Positions 8,663-16,413 of a stretch of 62,723 nucleotides of DNA are shown in pieces. Numbering within the stretch: the stretch's first letter is position 1; every line of letters starts with the position of its first letter. The stretch is from a virus. The notes beneath the pieces were generated by a model, which saw nothing but the letters and a program-made list of their open reading frames with translations, did not search any database and was not told the DNA's origin. Both the position numbers and the translations under genes were made by a program. The DNA is taken from positions 1-62,723 of the IMG/VR virus record IMGVR_UViG_3300044700_000299, one strand, 5' to 3'.

Positions 8663-8911
8663 ATGGCTTTAAGTACGACTGACAAACGAGAAATTGAAAA
8701 TATTGTTAGAAAAGAAATAAAAGACTTCTTGGGTTCTAATACTATTAAACAATTTGAAAATAAATTATTGGATATGATAGCTAATGAATTAAATAACCGT
8801 AGTAAAGTTAATACTAATGTTAAAGAGATTGTGGTTAAAGTTTTTAGAGAATTTTATTACTATATGTGGTCTCAAAAAAGTTCTTGGGAACCTAAATTAA
8901 GAAACGCTTAA
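8663..8911 (+). CDS. small helical protein of unknown function
   Basis: 82 residues, almost entirely helical, starting MALSTTDKREIENIVRKEI and ending with aromatic residues (YYYMW). It is 19 nt after the previous gene and 2 nt before the next, inside the late block, so a virion or assembly role is likely. No known family identified. Confidence 0.7.
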   Translation: MALSTTDKREIENIVRKEIKDFLGSNTIKQFENKLLDMIANELNNRSKVNTNVKEIVVKVFREFYYYMWSQKSSWEPKLRNA

Positions 8912-8913
8912 AA

Positions 8914-9543
8914 ATGGAAAGTATTGTTAAAAGACTAGTTGACGGGTTTAACAAAAATAGCTCAGGTAAATTAACAGGTATGGAAGGAGCCTTGGTAAAA
9001 AATGATTTTATGAGAGATATTAGTGAAGAAGATATGGATGAAAAATGGTCTGAAAAATATAAGGAAAGTATAGACTGTGATAATCCAAAAGGATTTTCTC
9101 AAAAGGCCCATTGTCAGGGTAGAAAGAAAAAAGGGGAACATCAAGAATCAACAGGAGCGGCAAGTGCCGGTGGTTATTCGGCTCCATTGTTTGGTGAGTC
9201 TGATGGGGAAATTACTAAAGTTGAAGCTAATGAAGTGACAAGTAGTTCTTCTGTTGGTGCGTATGACGCTCCAGGTTTTGAAGACGTGAAGATGAGAGGT
9301 AATCATACTCGTGGTTCAGGTAGGTCTTATAAAAAGACTCAAGTACCGGGTGGTTCTTTTGTTGAAGTTAAATCAAAATGTAAAAAATTCCCATATTGTA
9401 ATCAAGGTATTGGTGCGATTAAACTATATGGTGGTAAAAAACTGAACGAGGCGATATCCAAGGTAAGTAATAAAATGAATATAAGTGAAGATACTGTTAG
9501 AGAAATCATAGCTTATGAATATAGAAATTTACTTTCAAAGTAA
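8914..9543 (+). CDS. late protein with internal GxYxAP repeat and Cys/His motif
   Basis: 209 residues. About 53-72 is a Cys/His/basic motif (CDNPKGFSQKAHCQGRKKK), of a kind I associate with phage structural proteins. Two short related segments, SAGGYSAPLFG near 84 and SVGAYDAPGFE near 111, form an internal repeat. The last 40 residues are helical. Its position between late genes suggests a capsid or core component. Function not established. Confidence 0.7.
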   Translation: MESIVKRLVDGFNKNSSGKLTGMEGALVKNDFMRDISEEDMDEKWSEKYKESIDCDNPKGFSQKAHCQGRKKKGEHQESTGAASAGGYSAPLFGESDGEITKVEANEVTSSSSVGAYDAPGFEDVKMRGNHTRGSGRSYKKTQVPGGSFVEVKSKCKKFPYCNQGIGAIKLYGGKKLNEAISKVSNKMNISEDTVREIIAYEYRNLLSK

Positions 9544-9560
9544 TTTAAAATAAAAACTAA

Positions 9561-9573
9561 ATATTTATATAAA
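9561..9573 (+). promoter_or_regulatory. late promoter (ATATTTATATAAA)
   Basis: Late-type box, 10 nt before the ATG at 9584. Confidence 0.7.
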
Positions 9574-9583
9574 AAAATATAAA

Positions 9584-11305
9584 ATGAAAAGAGAAAATAG
9601 TTTAATATCAAAATTAGTTGATAAAGTATTAAATGAAACAATCGAAGAAAGAGCCAATTCTTTAGTTTCAAGATTAAAACATAAAGAAATGAAAGAAACT
9701 CATACAGGTTCAAAAATCAAAGGTATCATCAATAGTATGAAAGGTGAGGTTAACGAAATGGGGGGTATGGATGACGGTCACCCAAAATTGGGACGTAAAA
9801 AATTACCGAAAGATATGTCTGACGACGAGATTGATGATATCCTTAATCAACTAAGAATGGGTGATGATGATGATTTTGAAGATGGTGTTGATGAAATGCC
9901 ACCATTTGAAAGAGGTCGTCGTGATTATGAGGATGATGATTTTGATAATGAACTTGAGGAAAATTACGATAGTGAAGAATTACAAAATCATTTTGATGAT
10001 GAGGAATATGATGAGTTTAATTTTGAACCAATGGATGATGTTAGACCTAATTTAAGGGATTTAGAAGGTGGTACAACACACGGACGTGAGTTTATGAAAG
10101 ACTTTGAAGATAAGCGTGATTTTATTAAAAAATTAAGACGTGGTTTCAGAGGAGAAGAAAATGAAGAACAACTATACGAAATCGAAATGGGACCTCAAGG
10201 TAAAGTTTGTGAACAATGTGGAGTTGGTGAGATGTCTGAAGGTGTTTGTAATGAGTGTGGTAGTTCATCAGGTATGATGGATGAATCTGAAGATATGGAA
10301 GTTACTGAAACAAACATTGAAGGGTGTAAAACTGTTAAAGAAGTTGTTAAATCACAAAACGGTGAAGTGACAGAATTGGACCAACAATTAATGGAAAGAT
10401 ATAATTGTGGTTCATTAAAAGAATCGTTAATCCGTAGAGGTTTAATGACAGAATCTTTAAAAGGTAATCAGAAAAAAATTGACAAAAACAAAAATAATAA
10501 AATTGATAGTGAAGATTTTGCAATCCTAAGAAAAGGTAAAAAAACTGAGACTAAAGAAGGTGATAAACCTGACTTTTTAGATTTAGATAAAGACGGTGAT
10601 AAAAAAGAACCGATGAAAAAAGCATCTAAAGATAAAAAAGAAACTGTTAGAGTTACTGAAAGTGAGTTAATTGCATTGATTGAAGAAATGGTTAATGAGG
10701 AGTTTGAAACTATTGGTACTAAACCAAGAGGTTTGTCTGAATATGAGAGAGCTCATAAAAAATCAGGAAGTGAAAACAAAGAATATTTCAAATCACTAAA
10801 GAAAAAAATGGATGATTATTTAAAAGATGGTTCAAACAATGATTATGAAGAAAACCCAAAACATTTTCCAAAAGGTAATGGGCAATTGGCGAAGATGAAG
10901 GCTAAAAAATATGATATGTCTGATGATGGTAAAGAATTTATTGATGATTATATGAGTCCTGGTATGGAGAATTTAGATTATGATGAAGTTCACCCAAATG
11001 AAGATTGGATGAAAAAAAATATTGAAGGTTCTTCTGAGACAGGTAATAATCCAAAATGGGCAAATGCTGAAGAAACTGAATTAGGTGAAAAACTAAATAA
11101 AAAACGTAAAGCTAATAAGTTTGCTAAGGCTAAAAGACAAGCGTATAATAAAGCACCTCAACCTGTTGTTAGTGATAAAACAGGTGATGACAATGGAACA
11201 GGTATACATATTAAAGTCGAATCTACGGATAAACAAACTAAAGTTTTAAATGAAGAATTCAATAAGATTAAAAACTTAATGAATTACAATAGAAAAACAC
11301 AATAA
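9584..11305 (+). CDS. large acidic prohead-core-like protein with three tag motifs
   Basis: 573 residues, very polar. In order: an N-terminal helix with LNETIEE; a long D/E-rich region (about 55-150); a zinc-ribbon-like pair CEQCG and CNECG (about 210-226); two EF-hand-like loops (DKNKNNKIDSED and LDLDKDGD, about 300-335); an internal tag VRVTESELIALIEEMV (about 356); and a C-terminal KVLNEEFNKIKNLM. The middle and end motifs match the N-terminal tags of other proteins in this window, including [LI]-x-E sites. The best guess is a prohead core or scaffold protein processed at several sites by a gp21-type protease. Composition and motifs are seen; function is inferred. Confidence 0.7.
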   Translation: MKRENSLISKLVDKVLNETIEERANSLVSRLKHKEMKETHTGSKIKGIINSMKGEVNEMGGMDDGHPKLGRKKLPKDMSDDEIDDILNQLRMGDDDDFEDGVDEMPPFERGRRDYEDDDFDNELEENYDSEELQNHFDDEEYDEFNFEPMDDVRPNLRDLEGGTTHGREFMKDFEDKRDFIKKLRRGFRGEENEEQLYEIEMGPQGKVCEQCGVGEMSEGVCNECGSSSGMMDESEDMEVTETNIEGCKTVKEVVKSQNGEVTELDQQLMERYNCGSLKESLIRRGLMTESLKGNQKKIDKNKNNKIDSEDFAILRKGKKTETKEGDKPDFLDLDKDGDKKEPMKKASKDKKETVRVTESELIALIEEMVNEEFETIGTKPRGLSEYERAHKKSGSENKEYFKSLKKKMDDYLKDGSNNDYEENPKHFPKGNGQLAKMKAKKYDMSDDGKEFIDDYMSPGMENLDYDEVHPNEDWMKKNIEGSSETGNNPKWANAEETELGEKLNKKRKANKFAKAKRQAYNKAPQPVVSDKTGDDNGTGIHIKVESTDKQTKVLNEEFNKIKNLMNYNRKTQ

Positions 11306-11333
11306 TTTACTTTACAAAATAACTAATTATTAT

Positions 11334-11367
11334 TTCTCCATAGACAAACTCTATGGAGAATTTTTTT
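11334..11367 (+). terminator. terminator hairpin that contains the next start codon
   Basis: Ten-bp stem (11334-11343 with 11351-11360), 7-nt loop, seven Ts. The ATG of the next gene (11353-11355) lies in the 3' arm of the stem. Confidence 0.8.
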
Positions 11368-11817
11368 AACTATATAACAAAACCTGTGAGACCTGAAGAC
11401 GTTGATGTGTGGTTTAGAAGTAATAACATAATTCCTGAAAAATTGGAATTATTTTATGATTTCACGTATTCACTAAATATGTTAATTGTTGACACATATT
11501 TAGGTAATACTACGGGTAATGAAACTAAAATAGTTATGACAACTGATGACATCGAAAATCATTTTAAATGGTGTTGGAATAAAACAGTTGAGACTTTCAA
11601 GAAAGAGAGTATTACTTTCAATATAAATGGAGAACATTATGAATATTATAATTCGTTTTTCTTAGATACATTTTACAATCAAAAGAATGATGATATCAGA
11701 AACTCAATTGACGGTTTCTTTGATGATTTGTTCGACACTCAAAAACCATTTACTAAATCCGATTTAGACATGATATCAGCTATCTACAAAGCGTTGGATA
11801 AAAATATTAGTAAGTAA
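11353..11817 (+). CDS. unknown protein with start codon inside a hairpin
   Basis: 154 residues, soluble, rich in Phe, Tyr and Asp, no recognised domain. The first ATG is inside the terminator stem at 11334-11367, and the next in-frame Met is about 40 residues later, so the start is probably real. A transcript that includes the full stem would hide the start codon. Function unknown. Confidence 0.7.
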   Translation: MENFFNYITKPVRPEDVDVWFRSNNIIPEKLELFYDFTYSLNMLIVDTYLGNTTGNETKIVMTTDDIENHFKWCWNKTVETFKKESITFNINGEHYEYYNSFFLDTFYNQKNDDIRNSIDGFFDDLFDTQKPFTKSDLDMISAIYKALDKNISK

Positions 11818-11895
11818 AAAAATCCCCCTACTATTTACATTAGAGACTATAAAATTAAATTATAGTATAATAATAAAATTAAACAATTTAATAAA

Positions 11896-12075
11896 ATGGA
11901 AACATTAGAACAAATCAAAATTTTAACTGAGGAGTTATCAGTTGACGCAACTAAGTTCTTTAAAGGTAATAACAGTGCGGGAACAAGAGCGAGACAATCA
12001 GCTCAAAAATTAAAGAATTTATTACAATCTTTAAGAGAAGATATTTTAACTGAAAGAAAAAAAGAGGAGAAGTAA
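11896..12075 (+). CDS. histone H1-like protein, Bacteroidetes type
   Basis: 59 residues starting METLEQIKIL. The core K-F-F-K-G-N-N-S-A-G-T-R-A-R-Q-S followed by a basic helix matches the small histone H1-like proteins common in Bacteroidetes chromosomes (pattern KGN-x-A-A-GTRARK-x-L). These bind DNA without sequence specificity. Here it could compact phage DNA or displace host nucleoid proteins. The stop overlaps the next start (TAATG). There is an 78-nt AT-rich gap upstream without a clear promoter. Confidence 0.8.
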   Translation: METLEQIKILTEELSVDATKFFKGNNSAGTRARQSAQKLKNLLQSLREDILTERKKEEK

Positions 12076-12263
12076 TGAACGACTTTAGTACAATATATCT
12101 TTTTGTATTTATCTTTTCAATGTTAACTGTGTTAAGAACAGTTTTCAGGTTTATAGTTTCCCTATTACAAGAATCACCACAAAAATTGGTTCTTAGTAGT
12201 AGGGAACTAATATCCCTCGCCATTTCAATATCATATTGTTTAACGTATATAATAAAATTATAA
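12075..12263 (+). CDS. small membrane protein
   Basis: 62 residues with two hydrophobic segments (about 7-30 and 42-60), coupled to the H1-like gene through a TAATG overlap. Unknown function. Confidence 0.55.
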   Translation: MNDFSTIYLFVFIFSMLTVLRTVFRFIVSLLQESPQKLVLSSRELISLAISISYCLTYIIKL

Positions 12264-12265
12264 TT

Positions 12266-12715
12266 ATGAGTTTATTTACAGAATTTTCTACATTGTTCCC
12301 TTATCTACAATCGGTTAGAAAATTAAAAAATTATTTAAGTTTTGATGTGCATTTCCCGATTAGTTGGAAAATACCTAAGAAGTTTGTTAATGAACAGAAA
12401 GTTGTGGAACAAGATTCTAAATTAGATGGACATAGATTAATATCTTTTGTGTCTGAAATTAGTGAGACTTCCGTTGCCGATACAACATCTGATATTCAGA
12501 ACATTATTAAATATAATTTAGATAGGGAGGAAAAAGATAAGTTATTTCAAACTAAGGTTAACGAATTAAAAACAATCTTTGAAAAACAAAATTTAAGTAA
12601 ATTAAAAAATTTAATTTTCGATTATAAATCTGAAAGAATAACATTAGATGACGATGATGACACCGAAGAATCAGTTGACGAAGGAAGAGAGGTTGTTGGA
12701 GAGGGACAGGAGTAA
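12266..12715 (+). CDS. conserved-looking protein of unknown function
   Basis: 149 residues from the ATG at 12266, which follows the previous stop by 2 nt. A folded N-terminal half (MSLFTEFSTLFPYLQ, then HFPISWKIPKKF) precedes a helical segment and a D/E-rich tail. The previous gene's end and this start lie in the spacing typical of this operon. Function unknown. Confidence 0.7.
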   Translation: MSLFTEFSTLFPYLQSVRKLKNYLSFDVHFPISWKIPKKFVNEQKVVEQDSKLDGHRLISFVSEISETSVADTTSDIQNIIKYNLDREEKDKLFQTKVNELKTIFEKQNLSKLKNLIFDYKSERITLDDDDDTEESVDEGREVVGEGQE

Positions 12716-12851
12716 ATTATTTAATGAATTGGAACGTGAAAAGTTACAGTTAATTAAAAATATAAAACAACAAACTAAAGAGGATATTTTACCTAAAATA
12801 CCTGAAAAAAAATCATTATGGAAGAGAATTATAAAAGTGTTGATGGGATAA
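12648..12851 (+). CDS. small basic helical protein, start uncertain
   Basis: Up to 67 residues, reading in a different frame from the acidic tail of the gene before it. The convincing part begins near 12683 (ERLLERDRSKLFNELEREKL), an amphipathic helix ending in a Trp/Lys/Ile-rich C-terminus that could touch the membrane. The true start may be a TTG near 12690. Without it, 12716-12817 would be empty in an otherwise packed operon. Confidence 0.5.
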   Translation: MTMMTPKNQLTKEERLLERDRSKLFNELEREKLQLIKNIKQQTKEDILPKIPEKKSLWKRIIKVLMG

Positions 12852-13084
12852 TTGAGAAACTAGCATTGATTAGTGATGCGGTTGACTCATTATTTCCTGA
12901 AGGTAGAAGTGCGGTTGTTTTCCAATTGAAGGATGAAGAGTTTAAAAAAGTTCAAAGTAATTTTAGAGAAATTGATATGAGTCACAAACAATTTAAAATT
13001 GATATCTCTGGAGTTGAGTTTATTTTTTTAGAGGAAACGTCGTTGACTGACGAAATAGATACTGTTTCGGATAACCAAGATTAA
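12818..13084 (+). CDS. small protein of unknown function
   Basis: 88 residues with a helical N-terminus followed by beta strands. It overlaps the previous gene by 34 nt, and its last 65 nt overlap the antisense 3' end of the next gene on the other strand. No family recognised. Confidence 0.6.
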   Translation: MEENYKSVDGIIEKLALISDAVDSLFPEGRSAVVFQLKDEEFKKVQSNFREIDMSHKQFKIDISGVEFIFLEETSLTDEIDTVSDNQD

Positions 13085-13658
13085 CTAGCATATCGTAAAG
13101 ATATTTTCGTTGTGGGGTGGATGAATCTTTAATAAAGATACAGTCCATCCTTTTTTCATTTATATACTTTTGAGATAAGTTATCAATAAAACGTGACGAA
13201 TCAATTTCATTTTTAAATGTAAAAAGATTAGTTGTTTCATTTAGTTGGACTATGACTTTATTGTTTAATTTTGAAACCATTTTTAAACCATCACCACTTA
13301 AATACTTTTTAATTAATTCCTCACAATTAATTTTCTTTTTAGTTGAATAATCAACAAACTCTTCATTTATATTATATTTGTTGATTTGTAACATACAGTA
13401 ATCATTATCTTCAACATCAACTTTGTTTCGTCTACCAAACTCATCTGTTATATAAATTGTTTGATTATTTGATTTAGGACCTAATAAACCTAATTCGAAT
13501 ACGCTATGATGTCCGTTTTCGTGTTGTTTATCGAAAATCACCTCATCACTAATAGATAATAGATTATTATAATACTTTTGTGCTCTATCAAATGTTTTAA
13601 ATTTCTTGATAATTTTCTTTTTTACTCTATTTTTGAATAACACTATAATATAGTCCAT
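13020..13658 (-). CDS. hypothetical protein on the opposite strand
   Basis: 212 residues, N-terminus MDYIIVLFKNRVKKKIIKKF, mixed alpha/beta, no recognised domain. It converges with the gene ending at 13084, overlapping tail to tail by 65 nt. It is divergent from DnaJ, with only 33 nt between start codons; that gap contains an AT-rich ATTTATTATG-like element on this strand that could be a late-type promoter. Confidence 0.7.
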   Translation of the reverse strand: MDYIIVLFKNRVKKKIIKKFKTFDRAQKYYNNLLSISDEVIFDKQHENGHHSVFELGLLGPKSNNQTIYITDEFGRRNKVDVEDNDYCMLQINKYNINEEFVDYSTKKKINCEELIKKYLSGDGLKMVSKLNNKVIVQLNETTNLFTFKNEIDSSRFIDNLSQKYINEKRMDCIFIKDSSTPQRKYLYDMLVNLGYPKQYLFRQSTTFPLKK

Positions 13659-13691
13659 ACATAATAAATAATTTTATAATTAAATAAGTAA

Positions 13692-14621
13692 ATGAGTCAA
13701 GATAATTATTACAACGTACTTGGTGTTCAAGAAAATGCCGACCAAGATACAATTAAGAAGGCTTATAGGTCTTTAGCTAAAAAACACCATCCTGATAAAG
13801 GGGGTAATGATGAGATGTTTAAGAAAGTATCTCAAGCCTACGATGTTTTAGGGGATGACAATAAACGAAGACAATATGATAACCAAAAACAAAATCCATT
13901 TCATAATGCCGGTGGTAATGGTGGTGGTGGATTTGACCCATTTGGTGATATGTTCCATATGTTTAATGGTGGTCGACAAAAACAGAGAACAGTTCCTGAT
14001 AAGATAATTGATATCTTAATTTCACCTGTTGAATCGTATAATTCAGTTGATAAACATATTAAATATCAAAGAAAACATATGTGTGTTGACTGTAACGGTA
14101 ATGGTGGGGATAGACAACATTGTGGGGTTTGTAACGGTTCGGGTATAATAACACAACGAATAGGGACCGGTATGTTTATTCAAATGGTTCAGTCACATTG
14201 TAATGCGTGTAATGGTGTTGGTTATACATATACCAGAGTTTGTGGTGGTTGTAAAGGTTCTTGTACTACAGAAAAAACGGATAGTATTAGTATTAAATTA
14301 CCTCACGGTATTGATGACGGACAATTTCTAAAAGCTCAAGGTAGAGGTGATTTTAGTAATGGTGTTTATGGTAATCTAATTATTAGAGTTAAAGTTAAAA
14401 ATGATAGTAATTTTGAAAAATTTGGGGATGATTTAATCTATAATAAGTTTTTGAATTTAGATGATTTAAAAACTGATTCGTTTATTATTCCACATCCATC
14501 AGGTGATTTATCTATAAAAATACCACCTGTATTTGACACATCAGTACCTCTAAGAGTTAAATCCAAAGGTTATAATAATGGGGAGTTGTATATAAAATTG
14601 TTTGTAAAGTTCACACGTTAA
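13692..14621 (+). CDS. dnaJ: DnaJ-type co-chaperone
   Basis: Type I J-protein of 309 residues that stimulates Hsp70 ATPase. J domain 1-65 with HPD at 33-35; a Gly/Phe-rich linker at about 70-95 ([11 protein letters not shown]); four C-x-x-C-x-G-x-G zinc motifs at about 131-200 ([31 protein letters not shown]); then the peptide-binding C-terminal domain. Somewhat shorter than bacterial DnaJ. No DnaK or GrpE is present, so it must use the host Hsp70, perhaps for virion assembly or replication-complex remodelling. Its last codons lie in a perfect palindrome shared with the convergent gene. Confidence 0.92.
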   Translation: MSQDNYYNVLGVQENADQDTIKKAYRSLAKKHHPDKGGNDEMFKKVSQAYDVLGDDNKRRQYDNQKQNPFHNAGGNGGGGFDPFGDMFHMFNGGRQKQRTVPDKIIDILISPVESYNSVDKHIKYQRKHMCVDCNGNGGDRQHCGVCNGSGIITQRIGTGMFIQMVQSHCNACNGVGYTYTRVCGGCKGSCTTEKTDSISIKLPHGIDDGQFLKAQGRGDFSNGVYGNLIIRVKVKNDSNFEKFGDDLIYNKFLNLDDLKTDSFIIPHPSGDLSIKIPPVFDTSVPLRVKSKGYNNGELYIKLFVKFTR

Positions 14622-14634
14622 TTAACGTGTGAAC
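14609..14634. repeat. perfect 26-bp palindrome across two convergent stop codons
   Basis: Two 13-nt arms, GTTCACACGTTAA and its reverse complement, meet with no spacer. Both flanking genes therefore end in the codons TTC ACA CGT TAA (Phe-Thr-Arg-stop). There is no T run, so this is not a standard terminator; it may act as a bidirectional stop or RNA-stability hairpin. Confidence 0.85.
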
Positions 14635-14846
14635 AATGAAGCAACATCTTTAACGATTTGAACTAAACCGTAAAATCCAAGAAATAATATTGTGACACCA
14701 ATGGCAACTAATTTTAGGTTACCTGATGACAAAGCTTTAGATTTACAAGTTTTACATTCCTTTTCCTTTTTAATAGGTTCTGTGTAGTTCGGGAGTTCAA
14801 CTAATGTTGAAAAAATTTCTTGTTGATTTGTTTCTTGATTTTCCAT
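14622..14846 (-). CDS. small membrane protein with CxxC
   Basis: 74 residues: a polar N-terminal half with CKTC near 33-36 and one transmembrane helix at about 47-65. Convergent with dnaJ and ending in the same palindrome. Unknown function. Confidence 0.65.
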   Translation of the reverse strand: MENQETNQQEIFSTLVELPNYTEPIKKEKECKTCKSKALSSGNLKLVAIGVTILFLGFYGLVQIVKDVASLFTR

Positions 14847-14919
14847 ATTTTTAGGTATTATTGTATAATGATAATTAGTTATCGTCTAATTTTAAATAAA
14901 TAAATAAAAAAAATAAAGT

Positions 14920-15762
14920 ATGTTATCTTATATTGGGGGTAAAAGTAAAATTGGTAAATGGATAGTTCCATTCATACCTAAAGACATTGAAACATATGTT
15001 GAACCGTTTAGTGGTATGTATTGGGTTTTCTTCAATATGGATTTGAAAGAGTATCCCAACCTAAAGAAAGTTGTTTACAACGACTTTAATCCGTTAAATT
15101 ATAATCTATTCAAGTGTGTTCAGAACCCTCAAGAGTTGTTGAAAGCAATCAATTCAATTGAGTGTCAACAATTCGGTGTAGAGGTTACACCACCACACTT
15201 AAAAGAACAGTTTATCAGCTTTCAGGCTGAAATTTTTAAGGAAGGTTTCAGCGTAGAACCTGGCGATTATGTGGTAGCCGCTAAGTATGTGTATATTTTG
15301 ACTCAGGTGTTCTCAGGTTCAAAACCTGAAACCTCATCATATATTGACTTGAAAGGTAAGTATAAATCAAAGTATTTGACGTTTAGAGATAAGTTAAGTA
15401 AACCTGATTGGGTGAACCACTTCTTAAAGATAACTCACGTTGAGAATATGGACTTTGCTGATGTAATAACTAAGTATGATGGGGAGAAAACTTATTTCTA
15501 TACTGACCCTCCATATTGGAAGACTGAGAACTACTATTCAAATCACGACTTTGATAGAAACGACCATGAGAGATTGGCAAATACACTAAAAGGTATTCAA
15601 GGTAAGTTCTCATTATCTTACTATGATTTTGAAATATTATCTGAGTGGTTTCCAAAAAATGAGTATATTTGGGAGAGTAAACTATTCGCCAAAGCGGCTG
15701 CAGCTAAAAAAGGTAAAACACAAACTATGGGTGAAGAGTTATTAATAATGAACTATTTATAA
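14920..15762 (+). CDS. D12-class (Dam-like) N6-adenine DNA methyltransferase
   Basis: 280 residues. The N-terminal SAM site YIGGKSKIGKWI, then YVEPFSGMYWVF (motif I), and TDPPYW near 193-198 (catalytic motif IV DPPY) are the hallmarks of the D12/Dam family, which usually methylates adenine in short palindromes such as GATC. No restriction enzyme lies next to it, so it probably protects phage DNA or modifies it for regulation. Target specificity cannot be read from the sequence. Confidence 0.9.
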   Translation: MLSYIGGKSKIGKWIVPFIPKDIETYVEPFSGMYWVFFNMDLKEYPNLKKVVYNDFNPLNYNLFKCVQNPQELLKAINSIECQQFGVEVTPPHLKEQFISFQAEIFKEGFSVEPGDYVVAAKYVYILTQVFSGSKPETSSYIDLKGKYKSKYLTFRDKLSKPDWVNHFLKITHVENMDFADVITKYDGEKTYFYTDPPYWKTENYYSNHDFDRNDHERLANTLKGIQGKFSLSYYDFEILSEWFPKNEYIWESKLFAKAAAAKKGKTQTMGEELLIMNYL

Positions 15763-15774
15763 ATTAAAAATAAA

Positions 15775-16350
15775 ATGATAAATGTTAACAATAGATATGA
15801 CTTCTTAAAAGAAGTTAAAAATAAATTACCGGAAAATCCTATTTGTTGTGAGATAGGTGTGTATCAAGGTGGTTTTAGTGAAGTAATATATGATATATTA
15901 AAACCAAAAAAATTATATTTAATTGACCCATTTGAGAATATGGTCGACCCAATTACCAATGAAGAATTTTATCCTGAACTGAATTGGCATAGAACAGTCT
16001 ATTCTGAAGGTTGTTTGGAACATGTGAATAATCTATTAAGTGAGGGTATTAATAACAATACTGTAATCATTGATAAAAATTTATCGACAAATGCTGTAAA
16101 TAATTATGAGGATGGATTTTTCGATTTTATATATATCGACGCTTGTCATTTATATGAATCGGCTTATTGGGATATAGTTAATTATTTTCCAAAATTAAAG
16201 AGTGGTGGTATAATGTCAGGTCACGACTATATTGATATGCCGTCATTTGGGGTTAAAAGAGCGGTTAATGAGTTTTGTCATAACTATAATTATGAAATTG
16301 AGATATTAGACAATCTTATGGGTGATTGGGCTTTAACAATCAAAAGGTGA
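15775..16350 (+). CDS. class I SAM-dependent methyltransferase
   Basis: 191 residues of the Methyltransf_24 type. Motif I is CCEIGVYQGGFSE; the acidic ribose-binding loop is LYLIDPF; then DFIYIDACHLYES and a GGIMSGHDY segment near the end. This subfamily modifies small molecules or sugars and is not a DNA enzyme by motif. It is 12 nt after the Dam-like gene, so the two are probably cotranscribed. Substrate unknown. Confidence 0.8.
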   Translation: MINVNNRYDFLKEVKNKLPENPICCEIGVYQGGFSEVIYDILKPKKLYLIDPFENMVDPITNEEFYPELNWHRTVYSEGCLEHVNNLLSEGINNNTVIIDKNLSTNAVNNYEDGFFDFIYIDACHLYESAYWDIVNYFPKLKSGGIMSGHDYIDMPSFGVKRAVNEFCHNYNYEIEILDNLMGDWALTIKR

Positions 16351-16390
16351 AATAGGGATGATGAATTATTAATTATTTTTGAATTTAGCA

Positions 16391-16403
16391 ATATTTATAA
16401 ATA
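16391..16403 (+). promoter_or_regulatory. late promoter (ATATTTATAAATA)
   Basis: Best-fit late box, including the T4 core TATAAATA, 10 nt before the ATG at 16414. Confidence 0.8.
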
Positions 16404-16413
16404 AAAATAAAGT

